A stretch of DNA of 8,520 nt from Microbacterium sp. (GTDB lineage: Bacteria > Actinomycetota > Actinomycetes > Actinomycetales > Microbacteriaceae): NCBI GenBank assembly GCA_031286555.1, contig JAITUD010000175.1, positions 1 to 8,520 on the forward strand. Reading direction: 5' to 3'. The notes below the pieces were generated by a model. It saw only the letters and a list, made by a program, of their open reading frames with translations, did no database searches and was not told where the DNA came from. Position 1 is the stretch's first letter. Each line of letters begins with the position of its first letter. Both the position numbers and the translations under genes were made by a program. Of the stretch, positions 1 through 5,790 are shown in pieces.

Positions 1-86
1 GAACCGCTGCTGCAGCCGGCGAGCGCCAGCGAGGTCAGAACGGTGATCGCGCCGAAGGCCGCGATGCTCCTCTTGTTCACCGTCAT
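1..86 (-). CDS. Lipoprotein N-terminus, probable ABC-transporter solute-binding protein (partial)
   Basis: Only the first 28 codons and two bases of codon 29 lie in the window; the gene runs off the left edge. The translation is a textbook bacterial lipoprotein signal peptide: positively charged start (MTVNKR), hydrophobic core (residues 8-22) and lipobox LAGC with the lipidated cysteine at residue 25, followed by SSGS. The product should be exported and anchored to the outer face of the membrane. The ATG at 86 is preceded by the purine-rich GAGAGG about 10 nt upstream; a GTG two codons later is possible but further from it. Two LacI-family-type operators lie upstream. Lipoprotein plus LacI-type control is the usual arrangement for a sugar ABC-transporter binding protein, but the mature domain is not visible, so substrate and family are inference. 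Confidence 0.75.
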   Translation of the reverse strand, partial: MTVNKRSIAAFGAITVLTSLALAGCSSG

Positions 87-122
87 TGGTGGTGTGCCTC
101 TCTCGATGCGTGGCCTGCAAAA

Positions 123-138
123 CTGCAAGCGCTTACAG
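123..138. promoter_or_regulatory. LacI-family-type operator 1
   Basis: The 14-mer TGCAAGCGCTTACA (124-137), flanked by C and G, is an imperfect palindrome around the core AAGCGCTT and fits the LacI/CcpA-family pattern TGNAANCGNTNNCA at every fixed position. Its centre is about 44 nt upstream of the lipoprotein ATG. It overlaps a weak -10 candidate on the minus strand (CATACT, 142-137, or TACTGT, 140-135). Binding there would block transcription of the lipoprotein gene. The regulator gene is not in the window. Confidence 0.65.
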
Positions 139-221
139 TATGCCTGGAAGGAGCCATCCCGCGCAATGCCCGAAGGTGCCGATATAGAGCTGTGACCTTG
201 CAGTCCTCAGATTCCGTTTCA

Positions 222-235
222 TGGAAGCGCTTCCA
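222..235. promoter_or_regulatory. LacI-family-type operator 2
   Basis: TGGAAGCGCTTCCA is a perfect 14-bp palindrome with the same AAGCGCTT core as operator 1 and a full match to TGNAANCGNTNNCA. Its centre is 98 bp from that of operator 1, a distance compatible with looping by a tetramer or cooperative binding. It ends 40 nt before the yajQ start, just upstream of where a -35 would sit for that gene, so it could affect yajQ as well as the lipoprotein gene. Confidence 0.7.
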
Positions 236-262
236 GAACGGATGCCGCAGAGCCGCACTCGT

Positions 263-268
263 TACACT
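263..268 (+). promoter_or_regulatory. -10 element of yajQ (probable leaderless transcript)
   Basis: TACACT fits the actinobacterial -10 pattern TANNNT and ends 7 nt before the ATG at 276, so transcription should begin at or next to the A of the start codon. No Shine-Dalgarno precedes this ATG, and no good -35 is visible at the usual distance. Confidence 0.5.
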
Positions 269-275
269 GGGCGGC

Positions 276-764
276 ATGGCTGACTCTTCATTCGACATCG
301 TCTCCAAGGTGGATCACCAGGAGGCGGAAAACGCCGTGAACCAGGCCCGCAAGGAGATCGAGCAGCGCTACGACTTCAAGGGCACCGACGCCTCGGTCGC
401 CTGGAGCGGCGAGCAGATCCTGATCAAGGCGAACTCCGAGGAGCGCGCGAAGGCCGTCCTCGACGTGCTGCAGTCCAAGCTCATCAAGCGCGGCATCTCG
501 CTGAAGAGCCTCGACTCCGGCGAGCCCTTCGCCAGCGGCAAGGAGTATCGCATCGCCTCGTCGCTCAAGGACGGCATCTCGAGCGAGAACGCGAAGAAGA
601 TCGGCAAGATCATCCGCGACGAGGGCCCCAAGGGCGTGAAGAGCCAGATCCAGGGCGACGAGCTGCGCGTGCAGTCCAAGAGCCGCGACGACCTGCAGGC
701 CGTGATCGCCCTGCTCAAGGGCAGCGACCTCGACATCGACCTGCAGTTCATCAACTACCGCTGA
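276..764 (+). CDS. yajQ: YajQ family (UPF0234) nucleotide-binding protein
   Basis: This 162-residue protein matches the YajQ family over its whole length, which is normally about 160-165 residues. It opens with the family hallmark SSFDIVSKVD (residues 3-12), followed by NAVNQARKEI and RYDFKGT, where the first ferredoxin-like domain begins. The C-terminal half carries KIIRDEGPKGVKSQIQGDELRV and ends LQFINYR. Family members bind nucleotides or RNA, and the Xanthomonas protein is a cyclic-di-GMP receptor acting with a transcription factor; the role in actinobacteria is unsettled. The protein is cytoplasmic, with no signal or membrane segment. The ATG at 276 is chosen over a GTG at 192 because the family starts exactly here, a -10 box sits 7 nt upstream, and the longer start would place operator 2 inside the coding region. 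The neighbours do not suggest a specific pathway. Confidence 0.95.
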   Translation: MADSSFDIVSKVDHQEAENAVNQARKEIEQRYDFKGTDASVAWSGEQILIKANSEERAKAVLDVLQSKLIKRGISLKSLDSGEPFASGKEYRIASSLKDGISSENAKKIGKIIRDEGPKGVKSQIQGDELRVQSKSRDDLQAVIALLKGSDLDIDLQFINYR

Positions 765-795
765 CGCACCTCTGGCGCTCTCGCCGCGCAGCCGA

Positions 796-801
796 TACTG
801 T
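796..801 (+). promoter_or_regulatory. -10 element of the 90-residue membrane protein gene
   Basis: TACTGT ends 6 nt before the ATG at 808; the overlapping GATACT (794-799) ends 8 nt before it. Either places the transcription start at or close to the start codon, giving a leaderless mRNA. The gene is 43 nt behind yajQ and has no Shine-Dalgarno, so it probably has its own promoter. Confidence 0.45.
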
Positions 802-807
802 TCGGCC

Positions 808-1080
808 ATGGACGAGACACGCATTCCCCGAGCCAGCCGGGGTCTTCGTATCGGCGCCTGGATCCTCGCGCTGGTGATCGGCGCGGGGGCCGGCCTCGGC
901 TTCGGGTTCGTGTTTCAGGATGCCTGGGCGGGAGTCATCATCGGCGTGGCATCCGCCGTTCTGGTCGTGCTCGCCATCGTGCTCGGCGCACGCCGCTCCG
1001 GCCCCGGAACGGTCGAGGGCGCCCCGCCGTGGACCGGTGACGCGGCCGTGCGGAACGGGCAGAGCACCGGTTCGCGCTGA
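808..1080 (+). CDS. Small two-helix membrane protein, unknown function
   Basis: This is a 90-residue protein I do not recognise. A short basic N-terminus (IPRASRGLR) leads into a hydrophobic segment at residues 15-35 that is very glycine-rich (GAGAGLGFGFVF), a short turn (QDAWAG), and a second hydrophobic segment at 42-60, followed by ARR and a polar, proline- and glycine-rich tail of about 28 residues. By the positive-inside rule both termini should face the cytoplasm, making it a helical-hairpin inner-membrane protein. Reading-frame codon choice is typical of the neighbours and the start is backed by a -10 box, so it is likely a real gene. It ends 3 nt before the convergent stop of the hydrolase gene. 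No conserved functional motif is visible. Confidence 0.75.
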   Translation: MDETRIPRASRGLRIGAWILALVIGAGAGLGFGFVFQDAWAGVIIGVASAVLVVLAIVLGARRSGPGTVEGAPPWTGDAAVRNGQSTGSR

Positions 1081-1083
1081 GGA

Positions 1084-2133
1084 TCAGGGCTGCCGCGTCG
1101 CAGCATCCCATCCCGTGACCCACTGCGCCAGCCGGGCGTAGGCGTCCTCGCGCGCCTCGTGGCGCGAGAGGAACACGTCGTGCAGGGCGCCGTCGATGCG
1201 TGCCACCGTGACCGAGGGGCCGAGCTTCAGCGCGGCACGGGCGATGTCGTCGACCCACAGCACGGTGTCGGCGCGGGTCAGCTCGTCCGACCACGTCGTC
1301 GGCATCGCGCTGCGCGCGGAGAGCAGGACGAGCACCGGCGCCTCGATCCGCACTCCGGCGGCGATCTGCGCGTGTCCGGTGAGGATCGCGTTCAGCCAGC
1401 CGGCGTACACCGTCATGGTCTGCTCCGGCCTCCAGTCCAGATTCACGTCCATCGGGTCGGCGGGGTCCGCGACCTCCTTCTGCGCCCTGGTGTAGAACCC
1501 GAGATCGACCTGCGGCGCCTTCTCGAGGGGCCAGTACTTCGCCTGCACGCCGACCAGCGGCGCGATCGTCTGGCGCTGGAACCGCGGCAGCTGGAACTCC
1601 AGCCACGGACTGTTCAGAACCAGCCCGGCCGCCTCGCCCGGATGCCGATCGGCCCACAGGCTGAGGATCAGCCCGCCCGTGGAATGACCGAAGAGCATGA
1701 GCCGACGCGACGCGGCATCCGCTCCCTCTCTGATGACCGCGAGAGCGGCGGCGATGTCCTCGTCGTAGGTCGACAGATCGTCGATGTAGCCCGGCGTCTG
1801 GCCGGGCCGCAGGCTGCGGCCGTACTTGCGCAGGTCGAGCGCGAAGAAGCGCGCGCCGCGCGCGGTCCAGAACCTCGCCAGCCGCTTCTGGAAGAAGTAG
1901 TCCGACCAGCCGTGCACGTACAGCACGTCGACGTCGGCCAGCGGGAGCGACGGCACGGGTGCCGGACGGATGCCGCGCAACCGCTGCCAGAACGTCGGTG
2001 CGGGGGCGGGCTCCGGAGCATCCGGCAGTGCGCGCACGAGCGTCGCGACGACCTCGCCCTCGTCGTCACGACCGAGCGGCAGCGTCTGCTGGACGAACTC
2101 GTCGCCCAGGATGTCCGGCGTCCACTCCCCCAT
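1084..2133 (-). CDS. Alpha/beta hydrolase (serine hydrolase, lysophospholipase-like)
   Basis: The 349-residue protein has an alpha/beta-hydrolase fold signature. It shows an oxyanion-region strand VLYVHGWSDYF (residues 70-80), a following strand ARFFALDLRKYGRS (94-107), the nucleophile elbow GHSTGG (149-154) with Ser151 as nucleophile, and a C-terminal GALHDV with His318 as the likely catalytic histidine. The arrangement resembles monoacylglycerol-lipase/lysophospholipase-type hydrolases; the substrate is unknown. The usual GxxD acid strand reads VLLSARSAMP, without an Asp in the canonical place, so the acid is probably Asp289 or Asp295/296. There is no signal peptide, so it is probably cytoplasmic. 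It starts 9 nt after the fprA stop but has its own TANNNT box 6 nt upstream and no Shine-Dalgarno, so it may be both read through from fprA and expressed alone. Confidence 0.88.
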   Translation of the reverse strand: MGEWTPDILGDEFVQQTLPLGRDDEGEVVATLVRALPDAPEPAPAPTFWQRLRGIRPAPVPSLPLADVDVLYVHGWSDYFFQKRLARFWTARGARFFALDLRKYGRSLRPGQTPGYIDDLSTYDEDIAAALAVIREGADAASRRLMLFGHSTGGLILSLWADRHPGEAAGLVLNSPWLEFQLPRFQRQTIAPLVGVQAKYWPLEKAPQVDLGFYTRAQKEVADPADPMDVNLDWRPEQTMTVYAGWLNAILTGHAQIAAGVRIEAPVLVLLSARSAMPTTWSDELTRADTVLWVDDIARAALKLGPSVTVARIDGALHDVFLSRHEAREDAYARLAQWVTGWDAATRQP

Positions 2134-2139
2134 GGGGTC

Positions 2140-2145
2140 AGACTA
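2140..2145 (-). promoter_or_regulatory. -10 element of the hydrolase gene, overlapping the fprA stop codon
   Basis: On the minus strand TAGTCT ends 6 nt before the ATG at 2133. Its first three bases are the TAG stop codon of fprA. The position predicts a leaderless transcript; no -35 is convincing. Confidence 0.45.
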
Positions 2146-3513
2146 GTCGCGCGAGACGCGGACCATCTCGTCGCGGGGCACGACCTTGACGCGGGCACGA
2201 CCCTCCGGCTCGCCCAGCGCGATCTCGTGCGCGTCCAGGCGGTGCCAGCCGTCCAGGTCGGTCCACAGCACGCCGCGCTCCTGCAGCAGAGCCGGGATCG
2301 CGTCCTCGCCCGGGACCTCGGGCTGCCACCACGACCCCTGGTCGTTGATGAGGTGCCGCACGGTCTCCATCGCGTCGGACTTGGTGTGCCCGATCAGGCC
2401 GACCGGACCGCGCTTGATCCATCCCGTGGCGTAGATGCCGGGCACGCGCTGGTTGGACTTGTTCTCCAGCACCTGGCCCTCGCGGTTCGGGATGACGCCG
2501 TGCTTCTTGTCGAAGGGCACGTCGGGCAGCGGCGAGCCGAAGTAGCCGATCGCGCGGTACAGCGCCTGCATCGGCACCTCGCGCATCTCGCCGGTGCCGA
2601 CCGCACCGCCCGCGCCGTCCGACTTGGTGCGCTCGTAGACCAGCGCCGCGACGCGGCCCTGCTCGTCCTTGCGCACCTCGACGGGCCTGGCCCAGAAGTG
2701 CATGTGCAGCCGGCGCGATGCCGTGCCACCCGCGTTGTTCACCGAGTCGAGCTTGCGCCAGGACTGCAGGATGCGGTCGATCACCATGACCTGCTTGTTG
2801 CTGGCCACGGCGTCCTTCGAGGCCTCGTCGTAGTCGAAGTCCTCGTCGTAGACGACCATGTCGACATCGCGCAGCTCGCCGAGCTCACGCAGCTCGAGCG
2901 GCGTGAACTTCACCTGCGCGGGGCCGCGACGGCCGAACACGTGCACGTCGGTGACTGCACTGCCCTTCATGCCCTCGTAGACGTTGCGCGGCACCTCGGT
3001 GACCAGCAGGTCCTCGGCGTGCTTGGCGAGCATTCGCGACACGTCGAGAGCGACGTTGCCGTTGCCGATCACACCGACGGATGCCGCATCCAGCGGCCAC
3101 TCCCGCGGAACGTCGGGGTGCCCGTCGAACCAGCTCACGTAGTCGGCGGCGCCGTAGGAGCCGAGCGCGTCGATGCCGGGGATGTCGAGCGAGGTGTCGC
3201 GGACGGCGCCGGTGGCGAAGATCACCGCGTTGTAGTGCCGCTTCAGGTCGTCGAGCGTGATGTCCTCGCCGAAGCGCACGTTGCCGAACAGACGGATGTC
3301 GCCGCGGTCGAGCACGTCGCGCAGGGCGTTGATGATGCCCTTGATGCGCGGGTGGTCGGGGGCGACGCCGTAGCGCACCAGGCCGTACGGCGCGGGGAGC
3401 TGCTCGAACAGGTCGATCGACACGTCGAACTTGCGCTCCGCCTTCAGCAGGAGGTCGGCGGCGTAGATGCCTGCCGGGCCTGCGCCGACGATAGCCAGCC
3501 TGAGCTTGGTCAT
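2143..3513 (-). CDS. fprA: NADPH-ferredoxin/adrenodoxin-type reductase, FprA family
   Basis: This 456-residue flavoprotein matches the adrenodoxin-reductase-like FprA family of actinobacteria in full length and order. The FAD-binding Rossmann motif VGAGPAGIYAA spans residues 9-19. It is followed by APYGLVRYGVAPDHP (41-55), characteristic of the family, then the NADP-binding motif GNGNVALDVSR (150-160), FGRRGPAQVKFT (193-204) and the C-terminal FAD-contact motif GWIKRGPVGLIG (364-375). It is expected to pass electrons from NADPH to ferredoxins feeding P450s or other ferredoxin-dependent enzymes; no ferredoxin or P450 is in the window. There is no fused ferredoxin domain. The ATG at 3513 has a strong Shine-Dalgarno, GGAAGGA (3525-3519), 5 nt upstream, unlike most genes here. 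It follows the polyprenyl synthase gene by 50 nt, so the two likely form an operon. Confidence 0.93.
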   Translation of the reverse strand: MTKLRLAIVGAGPAGIYAADLLLKAERKFDVSIDLFEQLPAPYGLVRYGVAPDHPRIKGIINALRDVLDRGDIRLFGNVRFGEDITLDDLKRHYNAVIFATGAVRDTSLDIPGIDALGSYGAADYVSWFDGHPDVPREWPLDAASVGVIGNGNVALDVSRMLAKHAEDLLVTEVPRNVYEGMKGSAVTDVHVFGRRGPAQVKFTPLELRELGELRDVDMVVYDEDFDYDEASKDAVASNKQVMVIDRILQSWRKLDSVNNAGGTASRRLHMHFWARPVEVRKDEQGRVAALVYERTKSDGAGGAVGTGEMREVPMQALYRAIGYFGSPLPDVPFDKKHGVIPNREGQVLENKSNQRVPGIYATGWIKRGPVGLIGHTKSDAMETVRHLINDQGSWWQPEVPGEDAIPALLQERGVLWTDLDGWHRLDAHEIALGEPEGRARVKVVPRDEMVRVSRD

Positions 3514-3518
3514 GAGGG

Positions 3519-3525
3519 TCCTTCC
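3519..3525 (-). promoter_or_regulatory. Strong ribosome binding site of fprA
   Basis: GGAAGGA on the minus strand, 5 nt before the ATG at 3513. It marks fprA as a leadered gene translated from an upstream transcript, in contrast to the leaderless arrangement of its neighbours. Confidence 0.75.
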
Positions 3526-3563
3526 GTGAGGTCGGTTTCAGGTGCCTGCGAGCCGGATGCCGC

Positions 3564-4616
3564 TCAGCGCGAGCGTTCCGCGAGGCTCTCCGCGAATCGG
3601 GTGAGCGCGTCCCGCACCGGCCCCTTGGGCAGACTGTCGAGCTGGGCGATCGCCTCGTCCGTCCAGGACTGCGCAAGAGCGAGCGTGCGCTTCGTGGCCG
3701 AGTGGTCGCGGAGCTCGGCGAGCGGTCCGTCCAGCAGCGCGGCGTCCTCGCCCTCGGCGATGCGGGCGACGCCCTCGTCGATGCGGTGCGCGAGATCGCC
3801 GGAGTCCTCCTGCTGCAGCAGCAGGAGCGGCATGGTCGGCACACCGGCGCGCAGATCGGTGCCGGGCACCTTGCCGGTGTCCGCCGGGTTCGCGGACAGG
3901 TCGATCACGTCGTCGAGCAGCTGGAAGGCGACACCGATCTTCTCGCCGAAGACGCGCATCGGCTCCTCGTACTGGGCCGGGGCGTTCGAGAAGATCACGC
4001 CGCCCTGGGTCGCTGCGGCGATCAGCGAGCCGGTCTTGTCGGAGAGCACCTGCAGGTAGAACTCGATCGGATCGTCGCCCGGCTGAGGCCCCACGGTCTC
4101 GTGCAGCTGACCGAGCACGAGTCGCTCGAAGGTGTCGGACTGCAGCCGGATGGCGCGGTCGCCGTGGTGCGACATGAGCTGGCTGGCGCGCGAGAACAGG
4201 ATGTCGCCGGTGAGGATGGCGACGTTGTTTCCCCACACCTCGTGTGCGGACGGGACGCCGCGGCGCTTGTCCGCACCGTCCATGACGTCGTCGTGGTAGA
4301 GCGAGCCGAGGTGGGTGAGCTCCAGCGCCTTCGCGATGTCGATCACGGCGGGGATGTTGCCGTCGCCGAGCTGCGCGGTCAGCACCGTGAGGATCGGCCG
4401 GATGCGCTTGCCGCCCGCCTCGTACAGGTAGCGGCTGGCGGCGTCGGCGACCGAGTCGGTGGCCTTGAGGTCTTCGGCGAGGCCGGACTCGACGAGCTCG
4501 AGGCCCGCCTCGACCTCACGCGACAGACGGCGCGCTGAAGGCCCGAGGAACAGGCGGTCGCTGAAGCCCAGCAGGCTCGCAAGGCGCGTGCCCGGGGCGT
4601 CGGGGCTCGAAGTCAC
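3564..4616 (-). CDS. Long-chain polyprenyl diphosphate synthase
   Basis: This is an all-trans isoprenyl diphosphate synthase of 350 residues. It carries the substrate-binding GGKRIRP (68-74), the first Asp-rich motif DDVMD (109-113) followed by KRRG, and the second Asp-rich motif DDVID (235-239), which together chelate magnesium and bind allylic and isopentenyl diphosphates. The residues four and five before the first motif are Ser105 and Gly104; small side chains here favour long products. Length and context point to the menaquinone tail (Microbacterium makes very long MK species), but product length cannot be read with certainty. I chose the GTG at 4616, not the GTG at 4646: TAGGCT lies 7 nt upstream of 4616, and the longer start falls inside the terminator hairpin of the preceding gene. 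fprA follows 50 nt downstream. GrcC, IspB and HepT are names used for relatives. Confidence 0.92.
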   Translation of the reverse strand: MTSSPDAPGTRLASLLGFSDRLFLGPSARRLSREVEAGLELVESGLAEDLKATDSVADAASRYLYEAGGKRIRPILTVLTAQLGDGNIPAVIDIAKALELTHLGSLYHDDVMDGADKRRGVPSAHEVWGNNVAILTGDILFSRASQLMSHHGDRAIRLQSDTFERLVLGQLHETVGPQPGDDPIEFYLQVLSDKTGSLIAAATQGGVIFSNAPAQYEEPMRVFGEKIGVAFQLLDDVIDLSANPADTGKVPGTDLRAGVPTMPLLLLQQEDSGDLAHRIDEGVARIAEGEDAALLDGPLAELRDHSATKRTLALAQSWTDEAIAQLDSLPKGPVRDALTRFAESLAERSR

Positions 4617-4623
4617 GCAGACC

Positions 4624-4629
4624 AGCCTA
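4624..4629 (-). promoter_or_regulatory. -10 element of the polyprenyl diphosphate synthase gene
   Basis: Minus-strand TAGGCT ends 7 nt before the GTG at 4616. No Shine-Dalgarno is present, so a leaderless transcript is likely. It lies just after the terminator-like hairpin of the M28 gene, as expected for an independent promoter of the synthase-fprA unit. Confidence 0.5.
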
Positions 4630-4640
4630 CCTGCGATCCC

Positions 4641-4670
4641 TGTCACCGCCTTCCGGGCACGGCGGTGTCA
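4641..4670 (-). terminator. Hairpin at the end of the M28 peptidase gene, candidate terminator
   Basis: CACCGCC (4644-4650) and GGCGGTG (4661-4667) form a perfect 7-bp inverted repeat with a 10-nt loop. One mismatch (4643/4668) is followed by two further pairs (4641-4642 with 4669-4670). The stem begins in the stop codon of the M28 gene. No U-tract follows on the minus strand, so it would be a GC-rich, tail-less actinobacterial-type terminator or simply an RNA-stabilising hairpin. Confidence 0.5.
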
Positions 4671-5729
4671 GCCGTCACAGGCCGCGGTGCGCCCCGCCAT
4701 CCCGATCGTTCCCGCCACAAGGCTGCGCACCGCCCCTGCGAAGAAGTCCGTGCTGATGTTCTGCGGCACGTCCTGGGCCGTGTGATAGTACGGCGTGCGG
4801 AAGTTCGCACCGTCCGTCGCGAAGGCGGCGGGGATGCCGCGCATGTGGAACGCCTCGTGGTCGGAGCGCGAGATGAAGCTCTCGGTCGCGGGCACCGTCT
4901 CGACCTCGACCTTCGCGCCGCCCGCCCATTCCGTGTTCGCGCGGTCGAAGATCTGCACCAGCTGCTCCGCATCCGGGTAGCCGAGGATGTTGAGGAAGTC
5001 CCCGATCCTGCCGTCCGCGTTCGGCGTCGTGCTCGCGTAGCCGAGCATCTCCGCGCTGACCATGCCGAACACGTCCCGGTGCTGGTGTCTGATCAGCTCG
5101 GTCGCCAGCACGGCGGAGCCGGCGTAGGGGCTTCCCTGCTCCTCGAACGGCACGCCCGCGACGACGACCGTCGCCGGCAGGCGAGCTCCAGCGAGGATGC
5201 GCGCCGTCTCCAGCATCCCGGCGATGCCGCTGGCGTCGTCGTCGGCGCCGGGAGACCCCGGCACGGTGTCGTAGTGCCCGGTCAGCACGAACACGCGATC
5301 GCTGCACTGCGTGCCCGGGATCTCGGCCCAGACCGTGGGCAGGGTGACGCCCTGCGCGGTCACGTCGATCTTCTTCGGTTCGAGCCCGGCATCCCGCAGC
5401 TGCGTCTCGACGTACTTCGCGGCCGCCGCCGCCTGCTCGGCGTTCGCGGACGGGTCGCGCGGGGTCTTCGCCAGCGCTCGCACGTCGGCCATGATCCGGT
5501 CGCCGTCCACGCCGGCGACGAGGGCCGCCGGATCGCCGCCGACGGAGTCGAGTGAGACGTCGACCGGCCCAGTGCTCGGCGCCGTGGGCGTCGGTGCGCT
5601 CCTGCTCGGGGCAGCGGTCGTCGGCTCGTCCGCGCCGCAGCCCGTCAGCAGAGCCGCGGCGAGCGCGACCGCCGCGGCGAGCACGGCGATCGACCGCATC
5701 GGCGCGAGAGACAGGTGGGCGATCGGCAT
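4668..5729 (-). CDS. M28 family zinc metallopeptidase, secreted lipoprotein
   Basis: The 353-residue product has a lipoprotein signal peptide with hydrophobic core (residues 13-28) and lipobox LTGC (Cys31), then a Thr/Pro/Ser-rich linker to about residue 55 and an M28 catalytic domain. Ligand motifs are GHYDTVPG (His152, Asp154), GADDDASG (bridging Asp163 or Asp164), FEEQGS (general base Glu196, ligand Glu197), SAEMLGY (probable ligand Glu227, where many relatives have Asp) and YYHTAQD (His316). It should be a di-zinc aminopeptidase-like enzyme tethered outside the membrane; specificity is unknown. Besides the lipidated one, the only cysteines are Cys142 and Cys351, which could form a disulfide. 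The ATG at 5729 is chosen because of the strong Shine-Dalgarno GGAGGAG 4 nt upstream; Met11 has none. It lies 52 nt behind marR and has its own promoter candidate with a palindrome at the start site. Confidence 0.92.
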   Translation of the reverse strand: MPIAHLSLAPMRSIAVLAAAVALAAALLTGCGADEPTTAAPSRSAPTPTAPSTGPVDVSLDSVGGDPAALVAGVDGDRIMADVRALAKTPRDPSANAEQAAAAAKYVETQLRDAGLEPKKIDVTAQGVTLPTVWAEIPGTQCSDRVFVLTGHYDTVPGSPGADDDASGIAGMLETARILAGARLPATVVVAGVPFEEQGSPYAGSAVLATELIRHQHRDVFGMVSAEMLGYASTTPNADGRIGDFLNILGYPDAEQLVQIFDRANTEWAGGAKVEVETVPATESFISRSDHEAFHMRGIPAAFATDGANFRTPYYHTAQDVPQNISTDFFAGAVRSLVAGTIGMAGRTAACDG

Positions 5730-5733
5730 CGGA

Positions 5734-5740
5734 CTCCTCC
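5734..5740 (-). promoter_or_regulatory. Strong ribosome binding site of the M28 peptidase gene
   Basis: Minus-strand GGAGGAG, 4 nt before the ATG at 5729. It decides the start in favour of 5729 over the internal ATG at 5699. Confidence 0.75.
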
Positions 5741-5744
5741 GAAC

Positions 5745-5762
5745 TGCTTCGGATCCGAATCA
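5745..5762. promoter_or_regulatory. Palindromic operator candidate at the M28 gene start site
   Basis: TTCGGATCCGAA (5748-5759) is a perfect 12-bp palindrome. After one mismatched pair it continues with TG/CA on both sides, giving 16 of 18 symmetric bases in TGCTTCGGATCCGAATCA. It covers the predicted transcription start of the M28 gene and lies 20 nt beyond the stop codon of the MarR-family gene, so autoregulation or control of the peptidase by that MarR protein is plausible but unproven. Confidence 0.45.
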
Positions 5763-5790
5763 TTCTGCCGTTCGGCCGGAGTCAGCGCAA
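5762..5790 (-). promoter_or_regulatory. Candidate promoter of the M28 peptidase gene
   Basis: On the minus strand a -35-like TTGCGC (5790-5785) is separated by exactly 17 nt from a -10-like CAGAAT (5767-5762). The -35 overlaps the last codons and stop of marR. Predicted transcription start is near 5755, inside the palindrome, giving a short leader that contains the Shine-Dalgarno. Both hexamers are imperfect matches. Confidence 0.35.

Noticed and set aside
192..275. N-terminal extension of yajQ from GTG 192
   Set aside because: It adds 28 non-family residues, places operator 2 in the coding region, and ignores the -10 box 7 nt before ATG 276.
773..784. Possible terminator hairpin after yajQ (GGCG-CTCT-CGCC)
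   Set aside because: Only four base pairs and no T-run; too weak to support in DNA of this GC content.
288..824. Minus-strand open frame of 178 codons
   Set aside because: Antisense to yajQ, which matches its family end to end.
1159..4059. Very long plus-strand open frame (966 codons)
   Set aside because: It is antisense to the hydrolase, fprA and prenyl synthase genes, all with clear family motifs. Its translation is Arg/His/Val-rich without domains, the usual shadow frame in high-GC DNA.
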